This document shows positions 27,330 through 36,216 of a stretch of DNA of 64,000 nucleotides, piece by piece. Numbering within the stretch: the stretch's first letter is position 1; each line of letters starts with the position of its first letter. The DNA is from Streptomyces clavifer (lineage in GTDB: Bacteria > Actinomycetota > Actinomycetes > Streptomycetales > Streptomycetaceae): NCBI GenBank assembly GCA_014651175.1, contig BMWJ01000007.1:124001-188000 (forward strand), in the 5' to 3' direction. The translations under genes and the position numbers were made by a program. Below the pieces are notes generated by a model. It made no database searches and was not told the origin of the DNA. It saw nothing but the letters and a program-made list of their open reading frames with translations.

Positions 27330-29324
27330 ATGAGGAACTACTTACGACGGGTTCGGATGGTCGAACCGACGATCTCCGCCGCCGAGCAGGAGCTTTTCGG
27401 CGGCCCCCTGCGCTACGACATGGGCTTCGCCGAACACGAGGGCGCCCCTCTGGACCTGACCATGCTCTCGGCGATCCGGACCATGCCCCGGCTGGTCGCG
27501 AGCACGCTGCGCCGGGCATGGGCTGCCGACCGGCCCGCGCTCCTCGTCGTCGGTATCAGCGAAGTCGGCCAGGGCATCGCGGCAGCCGTAGGTCTGCTGG
27601 CCGTCAACTCGGTGATGCACGCCCTGCTCGGCAGCGGGGCGCCCGTCGACCGGCTGCACGCCGCACTGCCGGGGCTGATCGTCGGCGCGGTGGTCGCGGT
27701 GGTGAACGCCGGCTTCGCCGGCCTGTCCACGTCACGGGCCGGTCGTCTGGAACCGCTGGTCGAACGGATCGCCACGACGGAGTACCTGGCGGCGGCAACG
27801 GTGGTCGAACTGGAGGCGATCGAGGATCCTGAGTTCCGCCGCCTGATCGATGTGGCCCAGTTCGGGGCCGCCTCGGCACGCCGCATGATCAGCGCCTGTG
27901 TGGCCGCGCTGAACGGCACGATCTCCCTCATCGCGACGGCCGGCATCCTGACCGTGCTGCACCCCGCCCTGCTTCCGATGCTGCTGTTGATCGCCGCCCC
28001 GCGCGGCTGGGGTGCGATGCGGGTGGCGCAGCAGCGGTACGTCTCGGTGATGACCTGGGTCGAGCACGTGCGGGCCGGCCGCCTGATCAGCAATCTGCTG
28101 ACCGAGCGCACCGCGGCCCAGGAGGTGCGGATCCACGGGGTGGGCGCGTTCCTGCTGGAGAAGTACCGCGGCATGGCGGAGAGCGCCGAGGCCGAGCAGA
28201 AGCGGCTGGCGAACGGCAAGGCACTGACCGAGCTGGTGGCCGCAGCGCTCTCCGGGCTCGCGATGGCGAGCACGTACGGTGTGATGCTCTGGCTGATCAT
28301 GGCGGGTCACATGAGTCTGGCCGTGGCGGGTACCGCCGTGATCGCCGTGCGGTCCGGATCGGCGAGCCTGGGCGCCCTCGTCATGAACGTCAACCAACTG
28401 CACGAGGAGAGCCTCTATGTGCGCGACCACGACCGGTTCCTGACCCAGGCCGCGGGGCGGGCCATCCCCGACGGCGGGCAGCAGCTGCCCGAGAGGGTGG
28501 GCCAGGTCCTCCTCGAGGGCGTCACCTACGCCTACCCGGAGCGTGACGCCCCGGCCCTGGACGGTGTCTCCCTCGTCCTTCCCATGGGCTCGGTGACGGC
28601 CGTCGTCGGCGAGAACGGCTCGGGGAAGAGCACGTTGATGAAGGTCCTCGCCGGACTGCTGCTGCCGCAGAGCGGCACGGTGCACTGGGGGGATGCCGAG
28701 CTGTCCGGGCTCGACCGCTCGCAGGTGTTCGACCGCGTGTCCCTGCTGACCCAGGACTTCCAGCGCTGGCCGGTGACCGCCGCGCTCAACATCCGCATCG
28801 GCCGCCCTGGCCGACCCGGCGGGCACGAGGACCTCCAGCCCTCCGTCGACTTCGCCGGGGCTGCTCCCGTCATCGCGAAGCTCCCCCACGGCCTGCTCAG
28901 CCTGCTCGCCCGGGTGTTCCGCGGAGCGTCCGAACTCTCCGGGGGCGAGTGGCAGAAGATCGGCCTGGCCCGCACCCACTGGCGTACGGAGTCCTGCCCG
29001 GCGGACAGCGTCCTGATCGTCGACGAGCCCACCTCGGCCCTCGACCCCGAGGCCGAGATCGCCGCCTTCGACGCCATCCGCCGGCTCGCCGGCCCGCACC
29101 GGGCCGTCGTCCTGGTCACCCACCGGATGTCCGGCGTCCGTCACGCCGACACCATCCACGTCCTCGACCGGGGGCGTCTCACGGAGCACGGCAGCCACGA
29201 CGAACTCATGGCCGCCCGGGGCCGCTACGCGGCCATGTTCGCCACCCAGGCCGCCCAGTACGCCGCCCGGGGCCGCGCGTCCGTGCCGCACCCCAGCGCG
29301 CCGCCCGTCCCGGAGCCCTCATGA
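27330..29324 (+). CDS. ABC exporter with an early TTA codon (bldA-dependent)
   Basis: A 664-residue fused ABC exporter. An unusual extension of about 60 residues precedes six membrane helices (about residues 65-340), and the ATPase has Walker A GENGSGKST, signature ELSGGEWQKIGLAR, Walker B VLIVDEPTSALDPE and THRMS. Codon 5 (27342-27344) is TTA, the leucine codon read only by the bldA tRNA, so full translation should be tied to development and secondary metabolism. GAGGAGG seven bases before the ATG supports a start that includes the TTA. The type resembles exporters found in peptide and other natural-product clusters, but no biosynthetic genes adjoin it. Confidence 0.85.
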   Translation: MRNYLRRVRMVEPTISAAEQELFGGPLRYDMGFAEHEGAPLDLTMLSAIRTMPRLVASTLRRAWAADRPALLVVGISEVGQGIAAAVGLLAVNSVMHALLGSGAPVDRLHAALPGLIVGAVVAVVNAGFAGLSTSRAGRLEPLVERIATTEYLAAATVVELEAIEDPEFRRLIDVAQFGAASARRMISACVAALNGTISLIATAGILTVLHPALLPMLLLIAAPRGWGAMRVAQQRYVSVMTWVEHVRAGRLISNLLTERTAAQEVRIHGVGAFLLEKYRGMAESAEAEQKRLANGKALTELVAAALSGLAMASTYGVMLWLIMAGHMSLAVAGTAVIAVRSGSASLGALVMNVNQLHEESLYVRDHDRFLTQAAGRAIPDGGQQLPERVGQVLLEGVTYAYPERDAPALDGVSLVLPMGSVTAVVGENGSGKSTLMKVLAGLLLPQSGTVHWGDAELSGLDRSQVFDRVSLLTQDFQRWPVTAALNIRIGRPGRPGGHEDLQPSVDFAGAAPVIAKLPHGLLSLLARVFRGASELSGGEWQKIGLARTHWRTESCPADSVLIVDEPTSALDPEAEIAAFDAIRRLAGPHRAVVLVTHRMSGVRHADTIHVLDRGRLTEHGSHDELMAARGRYAAMFATQAAQYAARGRASVPHPSAPPVPEPS

Positions 29325-29539
29325 GGCCGCCACCAACGAACACCGCGCCACCCGTGTCCACCGCCCGCGGCCCGGACCCTGCACAACCGCTACGGAGGAT
29401 CCGTTCGGGGCAGCGCAGTCGCCCGACGAGCGGAACCGGACCGCACACGGGCAGCGCGGGCCCGACCACGCGCGCCACCGACGCCGCGCCACCCCGGCCG
29501 GGCACTCCCGACCGGCTCAGGACACGGTGCGTGTCCGCT

Positions 29540-29568
29540 TGATAGGCAAGTACATGCTTGCCTATGCT
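29540..29568 (+). promoter_or_regulatory. ArsR promoter with operator in the spacer
   Basis: TTGATA (29540-29545) and TATGCT (29563-29568) are separated by exactly 17 bases. The spacer is filled by a perfect inverted repeat, ATAGGCAAG and CTTGCCTAT (29542-29565, six-base centre). Transcription would start about seven bases on, at the GTG at 29575. A repressor bound here would exclude RNA polymerase. Confidence 0.8.
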
Positions 29569-29574
29569 GTGGCG

Positions 29575-29877
29575 GTGGCCGATGACCTCTTCAAAGCCTT
29601 GGCCGATCCCACGCGCCGCACCATCCTCGACGAACTCACGGACACGTCCGGACAGACACTGTTCGAGATCTGCGCGCGGCTCAGCATGAAGCATCAGCTC
29701 GGTATCTCGCGTCAGGCGGTCTCCCAGCACCTCGCCGTGCTGGAAGCCGCCGGGCTCGTCGAGACCAGACGGGAGGGCCGCTACAAGTTCCACGACCTGA
29801 ACACGGCCCCGCTACGGCAGATCGCCGAGCGATGGCTCGCACCCGACAGATCCGGACCGGAAGAGAGCTCCCCATGA
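29575..29877 (+). CDS. ArsR-family repressor
   Basis: A 100-residue winged-helix regulator with the ArsR opening DDLFKALADPTRRTILDEL and recognition helix region SRQAVSQHLAVLEAAGLVE. No CXC metal motif is visible (one Cys in EICARLS), so it probably belongs to the non-metal group often paired with VOC or SRPBCC proteins. The frame extends back to 29527, but that would start upstream of the promoter. With the -10 at 29563, the mRNA should begin at or beside GTG 29575, a leaderless start. It overlaps the next gene by ATGA. Confidence 0.88.
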   Translation: MADDLFKALADPTRRTILDELTDTSGQTLFEICARLSMKHQLGISRQAVSQHLAVLEAAGLVETRREGRYKFHDLNTAPLRQIAERWLAPDRSGPEESSP

Positions 29878-30266
29878 AAATCCATCTGACCAGCGTCTTC
29901 GTGGACGACCAGGCCAAGGCCCTGCAGTTCTACACCGAGGTCCTCGGCTTCGTGAAGAAGCACGACGTCCCTGTGGGAGAGAAGGACCGGTGGCTGACCG
30001 TCGTCTCCCCCGACGAGCCCGGCGGAATCGAGCTCCTCCTGGAGCCCGCCGGCCACCCGGCCGTCAAGTCCTACCGCGACGCGCTCACCGAGGACGGTAT
30101 CCCGCTCGCCCAGTTCGCCGTCGACGATGTGCGGGGCGAGTACGAGCGGATGCGCGACCTCGGCGTCCGCTTCACCCAGGAGCCCCTGGACATGGGCCCG
30201 GTCACCACTGCCGTCTTCGACGACACCTGCGGCAACCTGATCCAGATCGCGACACTTCCTCAGTAG
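29874..30266 (+). CDS. VOC/glyoxalase-family protein
   Basis: A 130-residue single-domain vicinal-oxygen-chelate protein with paired beta-alpha-beta-beta-beta modules: KIHLTSVFVDDQAKALQFY at the start and FDDTCGNLIQI at the end. Family members include glyoxalases, dioxygenases and drug-binding proteins such as bleomycin resistance. Translational coupling to the ArsR gene implies that the repressor controls it and may sense its substrate. Confidence 0.87.
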   Translation: MKIHLTSVFVDDQAKALQFYTEVLGFVKKHDVPVGEKDRWLTVVSPDEPGGIELLLEPAGHPAVKSYRDALTEDGIPLAQFAVDDVRGEYERMRDLGVRFTQEPLDMGPVTTAVFDDTCGNLIQIATLPQ

Positions 30267-30301
30267 GGCGGCCGACCGCGCGCGGAGACGCGAGGCACGG
30301 C

Positions 30302-30362
30302 CACGTCGGCGACGACCGTACGTCCGCGCTCGTCGCCCCACCGTGCGGACGTCGCCGACGTG
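30302..30362 (+). terminator. Large hairpin after the ArsR/VOC operon
   Basis: CACGTCGGCGACG (30302-30314) and CGTCGCCGACGTG (30350-30362) form a perfect 13-bp stem about 35 bases past the VOC stop codon. Confidence 0.75.
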
Positions 30363-30398
30363 CCGCTTTCGGTCATGGCCGTCCGGGAAGCCGACGTC

Positions 30399-30420
30399 GT
30401 GCCGAACGCCCGTTCGGCAC
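30399..30420. promoter_or_regulatory. 22-bp palindrome upstream of the universal stress gene
   Basis: GTGCCGAACG (30399-30408) and CGTTCGGCAC (30411-30420) are a perfect 10-bp inverted repeat around CC. The two-base centre makes it unsuitable as a terminator hairpin and typical of a dimer-binding operator. It is about 120 bp before the universal stress protein start. Confidence 0.5.
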
Positions 30421-30538
30421 GGTCGCTCGTCCGCCGGGCGGGGCCTACGGCCCCCGGTGAACCTCCTCGCGGTCGCCGCATCACGTCCGGCAGTGTCAGC
30501 ATGAAGGTGCGGACAGCCGCACGGCACGAGGAGCAGTG

Positions 30539-31468
30539 ATGCGCACCGACACGTCCGGCGACAGGGAAGACGCGAGGACCGTTGTGGGGGTGGACGGCTC
30601 GGAGTACGCCAGGGCCGCCGCACTCTGGGGTGCGGCGGGGGCCGTCCGGAACCACCACAGCCTGTGTCTCGTACACGCAGCGGACCTGGACCGCCTTGAA
30701 CGATTCGCGTCGTTCGAGACGTCCGAGCACGTCCGGGAGCACGGCAACACCGTGCTGGCGGAAGCCGCGCAGGAGGTACGACACCGGTTCCCCGGGCTCG
30801 ACCTCACCCTCAAGCTGAGCCGTAGGAGTCCGGTCCCCGCGCTCCACGCGGCGGCCCGGCCGGGTGACGTCATCGTCGTCGGCAGTCGGGGGAGCGGGGG
30901 GTTCGGGCCCCTCCTTCTCGGATCGGTCGGCCTCGAAGCGGTCGTCGGCAGCCCTGTACCCGTCGTCGTGGTGCGTGGTGGGGCCGAGGACGAGGACGGC
31001 TCGCCGGTCACAGCGGCGGTCCGGGACGAGCAGGATGCCGCATGGCTGGTCCGGGCCGCTCAGGAGGCACAGGCCCGCAAGGGTTCCCTGCGCCTGCTGA
31101 ACGTACGGAATCTGCTCTCCCGGTTCGGCAGCCGACAGGCCCGGCCCGACGAGGCCGGACGGCTCGCCGCACCCGGCGAACGCCTCCTGGCCGACCTGGC
31201 CGCGCGGATCCGCGAGGACCACCCCGGTCTCACCGTGCGGACCGAGGTGCTCACGGCCCGGTCCACGGCGTCCGCGCTCGTCGAGGCGAGCCGCGGGGCG
31301 GGCCTCCTGGTCATGGGAAGCCACGAGCGGCGAGGAGCATCCGTGCTGGGACTCGGCCACGTCGTGCACGCGCTGCTGCACCACTCCCACTGTCCGGTGC
31401 AGATCGTTCCCTACCCGCGTGACGAGAGGGGCGTCGTCGAAGAGGGGCCCCGTGATGACGACGACTGA
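30539..31468 (+). CDS. Tandem universal stress protein
   Basis: A 309-residue protein with two UspA domains (about 12-148 and 160-300). Both have the ATP-binding pattern: VVGSRGSGGFGPLLLGSVG in the first and VMGSHERRGASVLGLG in the second, ending HSHCPVQIV. Tandem Usp proteins of this kind are induced by hypoxia or stationary phase in actinomycetes. AGGAG five bases before ATG 30539 picks that start over the GTG three bases earlier. A palindromic element lies upstream. Confidence 0.88.
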   Translation: MRTDTSGDREDARTVVGVDGSEYARAAALWGAAGAVRNHHSLCLVHAADLDRLERFASFETSEHVREHGNTVLAEAAQEVRHRFPGLDLTLKLSRRSPVPALHAAARPGDVIVVGSRGSGGFGPLLLGSVGLEAVVGSPVPVVVVRGGAEDEDGSPVTAAVRDEQDAAWLVRAAQEAQARKGSLRLLNVRNLLSRFGSRQARPDEAGRLAAPGERLLADLAARIREDHPGLTVRTEVLTARSTASALVEASRGAGLLVMGSHERRGASVLGLGHVVHALLHHSHCPVQIVPYPRDERGVVEEGPRDDDD

Positions 31469-31619
31469 CAGTCCGCGCCGCCCGCCAGGCGGGTGACGTC
31501 GTCGCCGGCATCACGGCCAGCCGCCGGAACGCCGCGGCGACAGCCGGTACGAAGACCGTTCCTGTGCCGGTGGCCTGCACGACTTACGGGCCGACGGACA
31601 CACCGCTCCCCGGCTGTCC

Positions 31620-31684
31620 GGTTCTTACGGTTACGTGACACGCCCGCACCACGGCCCTCCGGCCTCCACTCGCGGGCCTAGCGT
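31620..31684 (+). promoter_or_regulatory. Leaderless promoter and shared motif before the epimerase gene
   Basis: TAGCGT (31679-31684) is followed by seven bases and then the ATG at 31692, the geometry of a leaderless transcript. About 60 bases upstream, GGTTCTTACG (31620-31629) is the reverse complement of CGTAAGAACC found before the glycosyltransferase at 34789. The shared word may be a response-regulator site. Confidence 0.5.
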
Positions 31685-31691
31685 GGCGGCC

Positions 31692-32753
31692 ATGCGCGTA
31701 CTGGTCACCGGCGGAGCCGGATTCATCGGAGCACAGATCGTCCGGGCACTCGTTTCGGCAGGGCACGAAGCAGTGGTGTTCGACGCTCTGCTGTCCACGG
31801 CCCATCCCGACGCCTCCTACCAGCCCCCTCCGGGGACGCAGGCGGTGATCGCGGACCTGCGCGACGCGGAGCGGGTGGCCGGAGCGCTGACGGGCGTCGA
31901 CGCCGTGTGCCACCAGGCGGCCATGGTCGGCCTGGGCAAGGACTTCGCGGACGCGCCGGAGTACGTCGGCTGCAACGACCTCGGCACCGCGGTCCTGCTC
32001 GCCGGGATGGCCGCGGCGGGAGTGCGCGACCTGGTCGTCGCCGGATCGATGGTCGTGTACGGGGAGGGCCGGTACGACTGCCCACGGCACGGCACGGTCC
32101 GGCCCGGGCCGCGTGCGGACGCTGATCTGGCGGCCGGTCGGTTCGAACCGTACTGCCCGCGGTGCGGTGCGGAGTTGCTGCCGGGCCTCGTCTCCGAGGA
32201 CGCCCCCGCCGACCCCCGCAACGTGTACGCGGCGACGAAGCTCGCGCAGGAGCACCTCGCGTCGTCCTGGGCCCGCGACACCGGCGGGCGGGCCGTCTCG
32301 CTGCGCTATCACAACGTCTACGGTCCGGGGATGCCGCGCGACACCCCGTACGCCGGTGTCGCCTCCTTCTTCCGCTCCTCCCTGGCCAGGGACGAGGCAC
32401 CCCAGGTGTTCGAGGACGGGGCGCAGCGGCGCGATTTCGTGCACGTACGGGACGTGGCGGCGGCCAACACGGTGGCGCTGACCGCACTCGGCGACAGGCG
32501 GCGGGGCTCCTTCGCCGCGTACAACACGGGGAGCGGGGAGCCGCACACCATCGGCGAGATGGCGTCCGCGCTGGCGTCTGCCTGCGGGGGGCCGGACCCG
32601 GTCGTCACGGGCGGGTACCGGCTCGGGGACGTGCGCCATGTGACGGCCGACTCGCGGCGGCTCCGTGACGAGCTGGGATGGAAGCCGGAAGTGGGCTTCG
32701 CCGACGGAATGGCGGAGTTCGCCGCGGCCCCGCTGCGCGGCGGCACGGCCTGA
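31692..32753 (+). CDS. NAD-dependent sugar epimerase/dehydratase with a Cys/His insertion
   Basis: A 353-residue extended SDR enzyme. The nucleotide fold opens VLVTGGAGFIG, the catalytic pair is YAATK with an upstream Ser in VVAGSMVVYG, and the sugar-binding half has YHNVYGPGMPRD. Such enzymes interconvert nucleotide sugars for cell-envelope polysaccharide. An insertion of about 35 residues after VYGEGRYD contains CPRH and CPRC, which could form a small zinc ribbon; this is unusual for the family. It opens the envelope cluster and converges on the histidine kinase with 21 bases between stops. Confidence 0.87.
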   Translation: MRVLVTGGAGFIGAQIVRALVSAGHEAVVFDALLSTAHPDASYQPPPGTQAVIADLRDAERVAGALTGVDAVCHQAAMVGLGKDFADAPEYVGCNDLGTAVLLAGMAAAGVRDLVVAGSMVVYGEGRYDCPRHGTVRPGPRADADLAAGRFEPYCPRCGAELLPGLVSEDAPADPRNVYAATKLAQEHLASSWARDTGGRAVSLRYHNVYGPGMPRDTPYAGVASFFRSSLARDEAPQVFEDGAQRRDFVHVRDVAAANTVALTALGDRRRGSFAAYNTGSGEPHTIGEMASALASACGGPDPVVTGGYRLGDVRHVTADSRRLRDELGWKPEVGFADGMAEFAAAPLRGGTA

Positions 32754-32774
32754 CCCCCTTCGCGCCCCGGTTGC

Positions 32775-33881
32775 TCACACCGCGGGCAGGGTCACTTCGA
32801 AGCAGCACCCGCCGGCGACGTTCCGGACCTCGGTGTGGCCGGAGTGGGCCTCGACGATGCCGCGCACGATGGCGAGGCCCAGTCCTGCCCCGGCCGGGGG
32901 CGTGCGGGCGTGGGTACCGCGCCATCCGGTGTCGAAGACCCTCGGCAGATCCGGTTCGGGGATGCCGCCGCACCCGTCGGTGACCGAGAGCACGACGGCA
33001 TCGGCCCTGCCGTGTGCGGCCACGGCGACGGTGCCGTCGGCGGGTGTGCAGCGGATCGCGTTGATCAGGAGGTTGCCCAGGACCCGGCTCATCTCCTTGC
33101 TGTCGACCTCGACGGGCATCGAGTCGACGCGGTGCCCGATCAGCCGCACCCCGTGCTCGCGGGCGAGTGGGTCCGCTCCCGCGAGGGCGTCGGCGACGAG
33201 GTCGTGGACGGAGACACGGGCCGGGCTCAGGGTGAGCGACCCGGCGTGGATGCGGGAGAGCTCGAACAGGTCGCCCACCATGCCGTTCATGCGCTCCACC
33301 TCGGTACGGATCTGGCGCAGGTAGCGGCCGGAGTCTGCGGCCATGCCGTCCTCCAGCGCCTCCGACATCGCGCGCAGTCCGGCCAGTGGTGTCCGCAGGT
33401 CGTGCGAGATCCAGGCGACCAGTTCACGACGGGACGCCTCCAGGGCGCGTTCGCGCTCCCGCGACGCGTCGAGCCTGGCACTGGTGGCGGCGAGCTCACG
33501 GCTGAGCGCGGCGAATTCGGCGGTGGTCCGCTCCTGCGGGACGGCGAACGTGCCTCCTTCTCCGAACGTACGGGTGGCCAGTGCCAGGTCCCGGCTCCTG
33601 GCCGCCACCCAGCGGCCCAGCAGGATCGCGGTGCCCAGGGACACCACGGCGGCCATGGCGACGACGGTCGTGACGACCTCGAGGTCGTGGGGTGACAGGA
33701 ACATCGCCCAGGCGACGGCGAGGGTGCCCGCGAGCATGGCGACGACCGCGACCGCGGCCACCACGGCCAGGGAGACGGCGAGGGAACGGTGGCGCAGGAG
33801 CCGCAGCGCGAGGGCGCCCAGCAGACCGGCGACGCCGGCGCCCAGGAACGCGAACAGTGCGATGAGCAGCGTGTCGGTCAT
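32775..33881 (-). CDS. Sensor histidine kinase
   Basis: A 368-residue membrane kinase. Three hydrophobic segments lie in about residues 1-90, followed by a HAMP-like linker, the dimerisation helix with phospho-acceptor His in [11 protein letters not shown], and an ATPase domain with [10 protein letters not shown] (N box), DGCGGIP (G1) and GAGLGLAI (G2). With almost no external loop it probably senses a signal within the membrane. The ATG overlaps the stop of the response regulator gene (ATGA), so the pair is coupled. Confidence 0.9.
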   Translation of the reverse strand: MTDTLLIALFAFLGAGVAGLLGALALRLLRHRSLAVSLAVVAAVAVVAMLAGTLAVAWAMFLSPHDLEVVTTVVAMAAVVSLGTAILLGRWVAARSRDLALATRTFGEGGTFAVPQERTTAEFAALSRELAATSARLDASRERERALEASRRELVAWISHDLRTPLAGLRAMSEALEDGMAADSGRYLRQIRTEVERMNGMVGDLFELSRIHAGSLTLSPARVSVHDLVADALAGADPLAREHGVRLIGHRVDSMPVEVDSKEMSRVLGNLLINAIRCTPADGTVAVAAHGRADAVVLSVTDGCGGIPEPDLPRVFDTGWRGTHARTPPAGAGLGLAIVRGIVEAHSGHTEVRNVAGGCCFEVTLPAV

Positions 33882-34717
33882 GCCGGCTCCCCGGCGTCCG
33901 GCAGGTCGCACCGGTAGCCGACCCCCCACACCGTCCGGATCAGCCGGGGGTTCGCCGGGTCCGCCTCGATCTTGCCGCGCAGCCGCCGGACGTGGACGGT
34001 CACCGTCGACAGGTCTCCGAAGTCCCAGCCCCACACCTCGCGCATGAGCTCCTCCCTGGCGAACGCCCGGCCGGGGTGGCGCAGGAAGAAGGAGAGGAGG
34101 TCGAACTCGCGGAGGGTGAGGGCGAGTGCGCCTCCGTCGAGCGTGGCGCTGCGGGCACCGGGGTCGAGGGAGAGCCCGGCTCCGGTGAGTGTCCTGAGGG
34201 TCCCGCCTCCCTGTTCCGGCGCTCCGGACCTGGAGCGCCGCAGGACCGAGGCGACGCGCAGGACGAGCTCGCGCGGGCTGAAGGGCTTGGTGACGTAGTC
34301 GTCCGCACCGGTCTCCAGGCCGAGTACGCGGTCCTCCTCGTCTCCCCGTGCGGTCAGCATGATGACCGGCACCGGTCCGTACGCGCGCATCCGGCGGCAC
34401 ACCTCGAATCCGTTCATGCCCGGCAGCATCAGGTCGAGGACCACCAGGTCGGGCCGGTTCGCGGTGAAGCGCTCCAGGGCCCCGGGACCGTCAACGGCAC
34501 GTTCCACGCCGTAGCCGGCCCTGTCCAGGTATCCGGCGACGACTTCGGCGACCGTCGGATCGTCGTCGACGACCAGTACCCGCCCGCGCGGGCCGGATCC
34601 TCGGGCCGGGTCCGGCTCCGGCACCCGGGCGGGGCCGTCGGGACACGCCCCGGGGGCGGGTCCGGAGAGGGCGTGGGCAGCCGGGCCGGGGGCGGGTTCG
34701 AACGGGCTGTTCTGCAT
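33878..34717 (-). CDS. OmpR/PhoB-family response regulator
   Basis: A 279-residue regulator with a proline-rich N-terminal tail of about 45 residues, a receiver domain ([10 protein letters not shown], phospho-acceptor Asp in VVLDLMLPG, Lys in VTKPFSP), and a winged-helix DNA-binding domain ending [11 protein letters not shown] then VWGVGYRC. It is transcribed away from the adjacent glycosyltransferase and upstream of its kinase. The 123-bp gap to the glycosyltransferase gene contains a motif shared with the epimerase promoter, making these genes natural targets. Confidence 0.9.
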   Translation of the reverse strand: MQNSPFEPAPGPAAHALSGPAPGACPDGPARVPEPDPARGSGPRGRVLVVDDDPTVAEVVAGYLDRAGYGVERAVDGPGALERFTANRPDLVVLDLMLPGMNGFEVCRRMRAYGPVPVIMLTARGDEEDRVLGLETGADDYVTKPFSPRELVLRVASVLRRSRSGAPEQGGGTLRTLTGAGLSLDPGARSATLDGGALALTLREFDLLSFFLRHPGRAFAREELMREVWGWDFGDLSTVTVHVRRLRGKIEADPANPRLIRTVWGVGYRCDLPDAGEPA

Positions 34718-34788
34718 GCCGCAACCTTGGCATCCCTGCACCGTGCCTCGGACGGCCGTGCGCCGCCACACGGTCGATGTCCACGTTT

Positions 34789-34833
34789 CGTAAGAACCTG
34801 TAGCCCGAAATGCCGGTTTCTGCTCCGTAGGGT
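34789..34833 (+). promoter_or_regulatory. Leaderless promoter and shared motif before the GT2 gene
   Basis: CGTAAGAACC at 34789-34798 recurs inverted before the epimerase gene. TAGGGT (34828-34833) lies seven bases before GTG 34841, so the transcript should begin at its start codon. Confidence 0.5.
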
Positions 34834-34840
34834 GATCGGC

Positions 34841-35575
34841 GTGAACGACTCTTCGGCAGAACTCACCGCCCCTGTCACCGCGGACATCGTGCTGCCCTGC
34901 CTCGACGAGGCAGCGGCCCTGCCCTGGGTGCTGGGGCGGATTCCGGACGGCTGGCGCGCCGTCGTCGTCGACAACGGATCCACCGACGGGTCCGCGGACA
35001 TCGCGCGGGCGTGGGGCGCGACGGTCGTGCATGAGGCCCGGCGCGGCTTCGGGGCCGCCTGCCACGCCGGGCTGCTCGCCGCCACCGCCCCGTACGTGTG
35101 CTTCTGCGACTGCGACGGTTCCCTCGATCCGGCGCTGCTTCCCGGCCTCGTCGCCCGGGTGGCCGCGGGCGAGAGCGATCTCGTGCTCGGACGGCGATGT
35201 CCGGAGCGCTTCGGCGCGTGGCCCGCGCACGCACGCGCCGGCAACTTCGCCCTCTCCAGGATGCTCCGTACCCGGACAGGCCTGCGGCTGCGCGATCTGG
35301 GGCCGATGCGGGCGGCCCGCCGGGAGGCTCTGCTGGCCCTGGACCTCACCGACCGCCGTAGCGGCTATCCGCTGGAGATGGTGGTCCGGGCGTCGGACGC
35401 CGGGCTCAGGGTCACGGAGACGGATGTGCCCTATCTCGCCCGTACCGGCAGGTCCAAGGTCACCGGCACCTGGCGGGGCACCTGGCACGCCGTCCGCGAC
35501 ATGCGGGCCGTGCTGCGGCGGCCGCCCGGCGTGCCGACCGGGACGGGCAGCGTGGGCGCGGGGACCTGCCGGTGA
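34841..35575 (+). CDS. Family 2 glycosyltransferase (dolichol-phosphate-sugar synthase-like)
   Basis: A 244-residue GT-A enzyme with DIVLPCLDEAAALP at the start, VVDNGSTDGS, and the metal motif DCDGS in CFCDCDGSLDP. Later motifs GYPLEMVVRA and TGRSKVTGTW resemble polyprenyl-phosphate glycosyltransferases. It probably transfers a sugar from a nucleotide donor to a lipid carrier at the inner face of the membrane. The open frame extends upstream, but the promoter geometry selects GTG 34841. It overlaps the DUF2064 gene by GTGA. Confidence 0.85.
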   Translation: MNDSSAELTAPVTADIVLPCLDEAAALPWVLGRIPDGWRAVVVDNGSTDGSADIARAWGATVVHEARRGFGAACHAGLLAATAPYVCFCDCDGSLDPALLPGLVARVAAGESDLVLGRRCPERFGAWPAHARAGNFALSRMLRTRTGLRLRDLGPMRAARREALLALDLTDRRSGYPLEMVVRASDAGLRVTETDVPYLARTGRSKVTGTWRGTWHAVRDMRAVLRRPPGVPTGTGSVGAGTCR

Positions 35576-36216
35576 CGCCGGGGCCGACGACGCTGCTCGT
35601 CCTCGCCAAGGAACCGGTCCCCGGCAGGGTCAAGACCAGGCTCACTCCGCCGTTCACGCCGGACGAGGCCGCGGAGCTCGCCGCCGCCTCCCTCGCGGAC
35701 ACCCTGCGCCAGGTGCGCACGCTGCCGGCCCGTCGCCGGATCCTTGTCCTCGACGGACGGCCGGGCCCCTGGCTGCCGCCCGGCATCGAGGTGCGGCCGC
35801 AGTGCGCGGGCGGCCTCGACGAGCGCATCGCCGGCGCGTTCGCGGAGTGCACCGGCCCGGCGCTCCTGATCGGCATGGACACACCCCAGCTGACCGCAGC
35901 GCACCTCGCCCCCGCGTTGTCGCCGGGCGGCTGGGACGAGTGCGACGCCTGGTTCGGACCGGCGGAGGACGGTGGCTTCTGGGCCTTGGGCCTGGCCGAA
36001 CCGCGGCCGGAGCTGGTCCTGGGGATCCCGATGTCGCTGCCGCACACCGGCGGTGTCCAGCGGGCCCGCCTGACAGACGCAGGTCTCACGGTGGGCGATC
36101 TGCCGGAACTGCGGGACGTGGACGAGGCCGACGACGCGTGGCACGTCGCGCAGGCCGCGCCGCACGGGGAGTTCGCGGCGACCCTGGCCCGGCTGACCCG
36201 GACGGCCGTCGGATGA
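35572..36216 (+). CDS. DUF2064 / TIGR04282-type glycosyltransferase-fold protein
   Basis: A 214-residue protein with the nucleotidyl/glycosyl-transferase fold. Motifs are VLAKEPVPGRVKTRL at the N-terminus, the LIGMDTPQLT metal-binding region and GPAEDGGFWALG. The family is often found next to GT2 enzymes in cell-surface or arsenosugar-type clusters. Here it is coupled on both sides (GTGA before, ATGA after), so it should act on the same product as its neighbours. Confidence 0.82.
   Translation: MTPGPTTLLVLAKEPVPGRVKTRLTPPFTPDEAAELAAASLADTLRQVRTLPARRRILVLDGRPGPWLPPGIEVRPQCAGGLDERIAGAFAECTGPALLIGMDTPQLTAAHLAPALSPGGWDECDAWFGPAEDGGFWALGLAEPRPELVLGIPMSLPHTGGVQRARLTDAGLTVGDLPELRDVDEADDAWHVAQAAPHGEFAATLARLTRTAVG

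Noticed and set aside
31481-31493. CCCGC/GCGGG dyad after the universal stress gene as a terminator
   Set aside because: The stem is only five pairs with a three-base loop, too weak to call.
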